From positions 620,001 to 684,000 of the forward strand of contig OZ244213.1 in the NCBI GenBank assembly GCA_965216905.1: 64,000 nucleotides of DNA. The letters run 5' to 3'. Below, one piece after another: positions 58,812 through 64,000 of the stretch. The notes below the pieces were generated by a model that ran no database searches, was not told the origin of the DNA, and saw only the letters and a list, made by a program, of their open reading frames with translations. The DNA is from G965216905 sp965216905. GTDB taxonomy: Bacteria; Actinomycetota; Acidimicrobiia; Spongiisociales; ZC4RG35. The first letter of the stretch is position 1; each line of letters begins with the position of its first letter. The position numbers and the translations under genes are program-made.

Positions 58812-59180
58812 CGCCCAAAGACAGCCCTGAGAGAGCGGGTGGCCGCCGGCGACGGCCACCCGCTCTCTCGTCGCCCTGTGTCGACGGGGATCCGCCTGGG
58901 GAACTCGTCCGCGCGCCATTGCTTGTCGGTGACCGGCGCAGCAAGGGGCCCCTCAGCCGCAGCTTTTGACGAGCTGGGCCGGCTGGTCTCTGAGACCGGC
59001 CGCGGGGACGGCACCGCCGTCGTCGCCATGGTGGTGGTTTGGTGCGGGCGAGTGACCGAAGTCGACCGGCCCGTCGAACATGGGGTCGTCTCGGAGCTGC
59101 TACTCGAGTCGGTTCGGTTGACCCCACCAGATGCGGCCACCGCCCGGTCGGTCGATCCCTTCCGACGCAGCGTCACGCGC
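58812..59180. other. Intergenic stretch after the DUF937 gene
   Basis: It holds the terminator at 58829-58869. Beyond that I see no gene, RNA or repeat that I can support; open frames on both strands are GC-rich shadows without family motifs or good ribosome sites. Confidence 0.55.
58829..58869. terminator. Strong terminator hairpin between DUF937 and lysE genes
   Basis: A perfect 16-bp stem (gagagagcgggtggcc / ggccacccgctctctc) with a 9-nt loop, 17 bp after the DUF937 stop. It has no T-tract. Confidence 0.85.
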
Positions 59181-59765
59181 TCAGTCGAGAAGGATCCCGA
59201 CACCGAGGACGATCATCAGCCAGCCGCCGGCGGCAACCGCGCGGCGATAGCCGGCGGCGGTCAGTCGCCGACGGGCACGAGCCGCCAGCCAGGCAACGGC
59301 CATCTTGGTGACCACGATCATCAGATAGAACAAGCCGAGGAACGCAACCGCCGAGGCCGGCTCCCTCCGCCAGGCGCCCAACAGGATCGGGGCGCCCACG
59401 GTCAGCCAGAACAGCCACGGGTGCGGCGACAGGAGATTGATCAGCACGCCCCGACCGATCGGCGGATCGGCCGGACCGCGGTCCACCGCCGCGTGCCGGG
59501 CGCTCCGGACTTCGGTCACGCCGAGCCAGATCAGGTATCCGCCGCCGAGGAAGGTCAGCCAGGTCAGCGCACGCTCGGGGACGAGTCCGGCGAACGCCAC
59601 CGCCACCGCCACGATCGGGGCATCGCTGGCCAGCGGCACCATCGACATCCGGAGCCCCGCACCCAGACCCGAGCGCAACGTGGTCGAGACCACCAGCGCC
59701 AGCATGGGACCGGGGCTGACGCCTGCGGCCCATCCCAGCGTGACCCCGAGCAGGGCCTCGCGCAT
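59181..59765 (-). CDS. LysE-family translocator
   Basis: A 194-residue membrane protein with about six helices. It shows the LysE/RhtB start GVTLGWAAGVSPGPMLALVV (the G-x-x-x-G-x-x-P-G-P motif) and LTFLGGGYLIWLGVTEVR, then NLLSPHPWLFWLTVGAP near residue 110. It exports amino acids or related small molecules. Its start overlaps the sucD stop by 1 bp, so it is the last gene of the sucCD transcript. Confidence 0.85.
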   Translation of the reverse strand: MREALLGVTLGWAAGVSPGPMLALVVSTTLRSGLGAGLRMSMVPLASDAPIVAVAVAFAGLVPERALTWLTFLGGGYLIWLGVTEVRSARHAAVDRGPADPPIGRGVLINLLSPHPWLFWLTVGAPILLGAWRREPASAVAFLGLFYLMIVVTKMAVAWLAARARRRLTAAGYRRAVAAGGWLMIVLGVGILLD

Positions 59766-60700
59766 CAGCCGGAGAACCGCTCCAGCGCCTCGACCATCGC
59801 CGAGCCCATGTCGGTGGGCGTGGGAGCGACGACGATGCCGGCCCCCTCCATCGCCTCGATCTTGGCCGAAGCCGTACCCTTCCCGCCACTGATGATGGCG
59901 CCGGCGTGACCCATCCGCTTTCCGGGCGGCGCCGTCGTCCCGGCGATGAACCCGGCGACCGGTTTGGTCATCTCCTCACGGACGAAGTCGGCGGCTTCCT
60001 CCTCGGCGGTGCCGCCGATCTCGCCGATCATGATGACACCCTCGGTGGCCGGGTCGTCGTTGAATGCCTCCAGCACGTCGACGAAGTTGGTCCCGTTCAC
60101 CGGGTCTCCACCGATACCGACCGCGGTCGTCTGACCCAGGCCGAGCTGTGTCAGCTGATGAACCGCCTCGTACGTCAGCGTTCCCGATCGTGACACGACA
60201 CCGATCGACCCGGGCTGATGGATGTACCCGGGCATGATCCCGATCTTGCACTCCTGTGGTGTAATGACCCCGGGACAGTTGGGCCCGACCAGACGAGTTC
60301 CCGAACCTTCCAGATACCGCTTGGCCCGCACCATGTCGGCCACCGGAATTCCCTCGGTGATGCAGATCACCAGCCGCAGCTCGGCTTCGGCGGCTTCCAT
60401 GATGGCGTCCGCCGCGAACGGCGGCGGGACGTACACCACCGAGACCTCGGCTCCGGACTCGGCCACCGCCTCCCGAACCGACCCGAAGATCGGCAGGTCG
60501 ACCCGATAGGTGTCCGGCCTGCCCTGGACGCCCGAGTGGTCGGTTTCCCCCTCGAACCGCTCGACGGTGCCGGTCTTGGTCGGGTGGACCGCGCCCACCA
60601 TCTTGGTGCCGTATGCGATCGCCTTGTCCGTGTGAAACGCGCCGGTCTTGCCGAGCCCCTGGACGAGCACCTTCGTGTCGACGTCGACATAGATACTCAT
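59765..60700 (-). CDS. sucD: Succinyl-CoA ligase alpha subunit
   Basis: A 311-residue SucD with VLVQGLGKTGAFHTDKAIAY, TEGIPVADMVRAKRYLEG, RLVGPNCPGVITPQECKIGI, and the phosphorylated His in GKRMGHAGAIISGGKGTA. It couples succinyl-CoA hydrolysis to NTP formation. It overlaps sucC by 4 bp. About 20 residues longer than E. coli SucD. Confidence 0.93.
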   Translation of the reverse strand: MSIYVDVDTKVLVQGLGKTGAFHTDKAIAYGTKMVGAVHPTKTGTVERFEGETDHSGVQGRPDTYRVDLPIFGSVREAVAESGAEVSVVYVPPPFAADAIMEAAEAELRLVICITEGIPVADMVRAKRYLEGSGTRLVGPNCPGVITPQECKIGIMPGYIHQPGSIGVVSRSGTLTYEAVHQLTQLGLGQTTAVGIGGDPVNGTNFVDVLEAFNDDPATEGVIMIGEIGGTAEEEAADFVREEMTKPVAGFIAGTTAPPGKRMGHAGAIISGGKGTASAKIEAMEGAGIVVAPTPTDMGSAMVEALERFSG

Positions 60701-61920
60701 GCCGCCAACTCCACGATCTTGGCAGCGCCGTCCTTCATCCCGTCGGCGGCGATGACATCGAGACCGGAGTCCCGGATGATCTGTTTTCCGAGCTCGACGT
60801 TGGTTCCCTCCAGACGAACCACCAGCGGCACCTCCAGACCCACTCGCTGCACCGCCTCGACAATGCCGGTGGCGATCACATCACACCGCATGATCCCACC
60901 GAAGATGTTCACGAAGATCCCCTTCACGTTCGGGTCGGCGGTGATGATGCCGAAGGCCGTCGCCACCTGATCCGCGTCGGCCCCGCCGCCCACATCGAGG
61001 AAGTTGGCGGGCTCGCCGCCGACGTGTTTGATCGTGTCCATCGTCGCCATCGCCAGCCCGGCGCCGTTCACCAGGCACCCGATGGTGCCGTCCAGCTTGA
61101 TGTAGGACAGACCGGCCTCCTTCGCCTCCAGCTCGGCGGAATCCTCCTCGCTGGCGTCGCGCATCGCCGCGATGTCGGGGTGACGGAAGAGGGCGTTGTC
61201 GTCGAAGCCCATCTTCCCGTCCAGGGCCATGACCCGGCCGTCGGTGGTCACCACCAGCGGATTGATCTCGACGAGATCGGTGTCCAGTTCCAGGGCCGCG
61301 TTTGCCAGCGCGGTGACGAACCGTGAGAAGTTCTTGGCCGCATCGCCGGTGAGTTCCAGGCCACGTGCGAGCCGTCCCGCCTGGAACTGGGCGAGCCCGA
61401 TGGCCGGATCGATCACCTCGCGCAAGATCTTCTCCGGTGTCTCCTCTGCCACTTTCTCGATCTCCATGCCTCCCTCGGTGGAGGCCATCACGATGAGCCG
61501 GGAGACGGATCGATCGAGCAACACGGACAAGTACAACTCGCGCTCGATGTCGATCCCCTGCTCGACGTACAAGCGATTCACTGTCTTCCCCTCTGCGCCG
61601 GTCTGGATGGTGACGAGCGTCGAACCGAGCATCTGCTCGGCGAGTTGGCGGACCCGCGCCTCGGCGGCATCCGGACCACTATCGATCCCGTCGGTGACGA
61701 CGGTCACACCACCGAGATCGGGATGCTCCCGAAACCGACCCTTGCCCCGACCGCCGGCGTGGATCTGCGACTTGACGACCACGACCGGGTTCCCGCTCGC
61801 CTCGATCAACGGACGGACCGCGGCCACCGCCTCTTCGACACTTGTCGCCACGCGACCCTCCGGCACGGCGATGCCGCGCGCCTTCATGAGCTGTTTGGCC
61901 TGGTACTCGTGGATCTTCAT
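60697..61920 (-). CDS. sucC: Succinyl-CoA ligase beta subunit
   Basis: A 407-residue SucC: MKIHEYQAKQLMKARGIAVP, VVVKSQIHAGGRGKGRF, VEINPLVVTTDGRVMALDGK, IGCLVNGAGLAMATMDTIKH, PANFLDVGGGADADQVATAF, FVNIFGGIMRCDVIATGI. The ATP-grasp fold is complete. ATG 61920 is the family start. It is 20 bp downstream of the B12-binding gene. Confidence 0.93.
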   Translation of the reverse strand: MKIHEYQAKQLMKARGIAVPEGRVATSVEEAVAAVRPLIEASGNPVVVVKSQIHAGGRGKGRFREHPDLGGVTVVTDGIDSGPDAAEARVRQLAEQMLGSTLVTIQTGAEGKTVNRLYVEQGIDIERELYLSVLLDRSVSRLIVMASTEGGMEIEKVAEETPEKILREVIDPAIGLAQFQAGRLARGLELTGDAAKNFSRFVTALANAALELDTDLVEINPLVVTTDGRVMALDGKMGFDDNALFRHPDIAAMRDASEEDSAELEAKEAGLSYIKLDGTIGCLVNGAGLAMATMDTIKHVGGEPANFLDVGGGADADQVATAFGIITADPNVKGIFVNIFGGIMRCDVIATGIVEAVQRVGLEVPLVVRLEGTNVELGKQIIRDSGLDVIAADGMKDGAAKIVELAA

Positions 61921-61939
61921 GCGTTCTCCCGGTGCCGTG

Positions 61940-62332
61940 TCAGCGATCGCGCACGTGCTGTTCGACCCAGGCAGCGACGTCGCGGAGGGGTGTTCCCGGC
62001 CCGAAGATGGCAGCCACACCCCGCTCCCGCAATTCGGCGGCATCGGCCTCGGGGATCACTCCGCCGCCGAACACCACCACGTCTTCGGCGCCCTCCTCCC
62101 CGAGCAGACGCACCACCTCGGGGAAGGTGGACATGTGGGCTCCCGAGAGGGAGGAGAGACCGATTGCGTCGACGTCCTCTTGGAGCGCGGTCTCCACGAT
62201 CTGGGACGCCGACTGATGAAGACCGGAGTAGATCACCTCGTTGCCGGCATCTCGCAGCGCCCGCGCGATCACCTTGGCTCCGCGATCGTGGCCGTCGAGT
62301 CCGGGCTTGGCGACGAGTATCCGTCTCGGCAT
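61940..62332 (-). CDS. B12-binding subunit of methylmalonyl-CoA-type mutase
   Basis: A 130-residue cobalamin-binding domain: RILVAKPGLDGHDRGAKVIA with the axial-ligand motif D13-x-H15-x2-G18, then LSSLSGAHMSTFPEVVRLLG and VVVFGGGVIPEADAAELRER. The whole protein is the small subunit type (as in split mutases); the catalytic large subunit must be elsewhere. It lies ahead of sucCD, in line with methylmalonyl-CoA being turned into succinyl-CoA and then succinate. Confidence 0.88.
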   Translation of the reverse strand: MPRRILVAKPGLDGHDRGAKVIARALRDAGNEVIYSGLHQSASQIVETALQEDVDAIGLSSLSGAHMSTFPEVVRLLGEEGAEDVVVFGGGVIPEADAAELRERGVAAIFGPGTPLRDVAAWVEQHVRDR

Positions 62333-62434
62333 CGACCGGGAGAATAACCGGCCGGCTCCCAGCCGACCCGAACGACACCGCCGTCGACCCCGCGACGGAT
62401 AGTACATTCGAGACCCCGCACCTCGAGGAGCGAC

Positions 62435-63535
62435 ATGTCCAAGCTGCACGATCTCCGCACGGCCGGCGTCAGCCCGTGGGCGGATCAGATCTCTCGGGCG
62501 ATGCTCGAATCGGGAGACCTCGCCAGACGGGTCGAGGACGATGCACTCACCGGCGTGACCTCCAATCCGAGCATCTTCGCCGCATCGATCACGGGTTCGT
62601 CGGATTACGACGACCAGCTCCACAGCCTGGCCCAACGGAGTGCCTCCACCGCGGAGATCATCGGCGGGCTCATGGCCGAGGACATCCGAGGCGCCTGCGA
62701 TGTCCTCGCCGCCGTACACCGGGCCACCGACGGGAGAGACGGCTTCGTCTCGGTGGAGGTGACCCCGACCTTGGCCCACGACACCGACGCCACGATCGAA
62801 GAAGCCCGGGAGTGGGTCAAACGGATCGATCGCCCCAATGTCCTCGTGAAGGTGCCCGCCACCGCTGCCGGGATCCCGGCGATCCGCACGCTCATCGCCG
62901 AAGGCGTATCGATCAATGTGACCCTGATCTTCTCGCTGGAGCGCTACCGACAGGTCATGGATGCGTACCTGGACGGGATCGACCGATATGTGGCCAGCGG
63001 CGGCGATGCATCCCAGGTTGCCTCGGTGGCGTCGTTCTTCGTGTCTCGGATGGACAGCGAGGTGGACAAGCGGCTCGAGGCGATCGGTTCCGCGGAGGCC
63101 CTGGAGCTCCGGGGAAGGACGGCGATCGCCAACGCCCGACTGGCATACCAGGCGTTTCTCCAGACCTTCGCCGGCGAGCGATGGGAGGGACTGGTCGCTC
63201 GGGGAGCCCGGATTCAACGTCCGCTGTGGGCATCGACGTCCACGAAGAACGACGCCTACCCCGACACGCTGTATGTCCAGGAGTTGGTGGCACCGCACAC
63301 CGTCAACACGATGCCGCTGGAGACGATCGACGCGTACCAGGATCACGGCCCTGCCCCGGCCGCGTTCGGACCGGAGGAGCTGGCCGACGCCAGCCGGGTA
63401 CTTCGGACGATGGCCGACGTGGGGGTCGACTATGACGACGTCATGGAGGTGCTCGAATCCGAAGGAGTCGAGAAGTTCATCGCCGCGTGGAATGAACTGG
63501 TCGCCGACGTGGAATCACAGACCTCGGAAGACTGA
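62435..63535 (+). CDS. tal: Transaldolase
   Basis: A 366-residue transaldolase. The Schiff-base K139 lies in NVLVKVPATAAGIPAIRTLI, the Asn/Glu residues are in GVTSNPSIFAASI and VSVEVTPTLAHDTD, and NVTLIFSLERYRQVMDAYLD follows. It exchanges a dihydroxyacetone unit between sugar phosphates in the pentose phosphate pathway. It is of the long actinobacterial TalA/Tal type, encoded alone and divergent from the B12 gene. Confidence 0.92.
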   Translation: MSKLHDLRTAGVSPWADQISRAMLESGDLARRVEDDALTGVTSNPSIFAASITGSSDYDDQLHSLAQRSASTAEIIGGLMAEDIRGACDVLAAVHRATDGRDGFVSVEVTPTLAHDTDATIEEAREWVKRIDRPNVLVKVPATAAGIPAIRTLIAEGVSINVTLIFSLERYRQVMDAYLDGIDRYVASGGDASQVASVASFFVSRMDSEVDKRLEAIGSAEALELRGRTAIANARLAYQAFLQTFAGERWEGLVARGARIQRPLWASTSTKNDAYPDTLYVQELVAPHTVNTMPLETIDAYQDHGPAPAAFGPEELADASRVLRTMADVGVDYDDVMEVLESEGVEKFIAAWNELVADVESQTSED

Positions 63536-63582
63536 CCCACACCCGGGCCGCTCCCCCGAACCGAGCCGCTGCACCGAAGCGA

Positions 63583-64000
63583 TCACACCCCTACGTCGCG
63601 GCGATCGAAGGCCTGGTCTGCGGCAGCGACCAGCAGAGCGGCGAGCCCCACCAGCAGTGCCAGGCCGCCGGCGCCGAACCCGTTGACGAGCGGCGTGTGA
63701 CCGTACGCCCAGTGGAAGGGCGAGATCGACTCGAAGAAGCCCCCGACCGCGGTGTCGGCCAGGACCGTGTTGGAGATGTAGCCGAAGAAGGCCAGCGCGG
63801 CGGTCACGGCCAGCGCCACCGCCCTCCGGCCGGTCACCGCCCCAACGAGCAGCGAGACCGCTCCGAAGAAGAGCGCCAGTCCGATGAGCGACGCGGTGGC
63901 GCCGAGCACCCCGCCGAGTGTGATCCCCAGTTCGGCGGTGACATTGACGATCCACACGGTGAGTCCGGCCACCCCGGCCACGAGCAACGTCATGGCAAGG
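63583..64000 (-). CDS. ABC-2-type transporter permease, C-terminal part
   Basis: The visible 139 codons encode a hydrophobic protein with about four helices (LLVAGVAGLTVWIVNVTAEL, ASLIGLALFFGAVSLLVGAV, ALAFFGYISNTVLADTAV), followed by a loop ESISPFHWAYGHTPLVNG and a last helix GLALLVGLAALLVAAADQAF with the ending RRDVGV. It looks like the second half of an ABC-2 exporter permease (as in NatB or antibiotic exporters). The N-terminal part lies beyond the window. Confidence 0.7.
   Translation of the reverse strand, partial: LAMTLLVAGVAGLTVWIVNVTAELGITLGGVLGATASLIGLALFFGAVSLLVGAVTGRRAVALAVTAALAFFGYISNTVLADTAVGGFFESISPFHWAYGHTPLVNGFGAGGLALLVGLAALLVAAADQAFDRRDVGV

Noticed and set aside
58870..59180. 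Small genes after the DUF937 terminator
   Set aside because: Open frames exist on both strands but lack family motifs, ribosome sites and plausible composition.

Overview
The window is about 64 kb of high-GC DNA with densely packed genes, many of them overlapping by 4 bp. It looks like chromosomal DNA of an actinobacterium. Pointers to this are a WhiB regulator, a UPF0182 membrane protein next to a PDZ-Lon protease, a DUF2342 protein, an F420-type luciferase-like oxidoreductase, a DivIVA-domain protein, and terminators without T-tracts. The class Acidimicrobiia is my best guess from the gene mix; this is inference and was not searched.

Layout. 1-2.9 kb: the end of a methyltransferase gene, a small secreted protein, a decayed nitronate monooxygenase gene and an F420-type oxidoreductase. 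3.0-4.6 kb: an AbiE toxin-antitoxin pair with a near-perfect 29-bp palindrome over the antitoxin start. 4.8-10.6 kb: an island bounded by a perfect 45-bp direct repeat of the 3' part of an initiator tRNA-Met gene. It holds a HEPN (Swt1-like)/DUF5343 gene pair, a lone type I restriction subunit HsdR and an unknown gene, but no recognisable integrase. 10.7-18.3 kb: a peroxiredoxin-like protein without cysteines plus a ferredoxin, a PDZ-Lon/DivIVA-fusion/UPF0182 operon, and BioY. 18.4-25.8 kb: a complete Liv-type ABC importer behind an acyl-CoA ligase gene. 25.9-31.96 kb: MoaE, a DUF2342 protein with an altered zinc motif, a GAF protein, and a TatA/ECF sigma/anti-sigma/RseB-like stress locus. 32-36 kb: WhiB and the three-subunit succinate dehydrogenase. 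36.2-43.5 kb: eight TadE/TadG-type pseudopilin genes in a row. 43.5-45.9 kb: a DHDPS-family aldolase, SCP2, bicupin and a small membrane protein. 45.9-51.5 kb: malate dehydrogenase, nadCBA and isocitrate dehydrogenase. 51.7-58.8 kb: a membrane-anchored helix-hairpin-helix protein, folD-purH-purN, a class V aminotransferase, and DUF169, DUF2461 and DUF937 proteins. 59.2-64 kb: a LysE exporter, sucDC, a B12-binding mutase subunit, transaldolase and a truncated ABC permease.

Central metabolism is well represented: sdhCAB, mdh, icd and sucCD cover four TCA steps. The B12-binding mutase subunit upstream of sucC ties propionyl-CoA carbon into succinyl-CoA. nadABC makes quinolinate-derived NAD, and purN-purH-folD groups the formyl-folate steps of purine synthesis. 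The accessory interest lies mainly in 3.0-10.6 kb (two different nucleic-acid-directed defence or toxin modules side by side, one inside a tRNA-bounded island) and in the multiplied TadE/TadG array.
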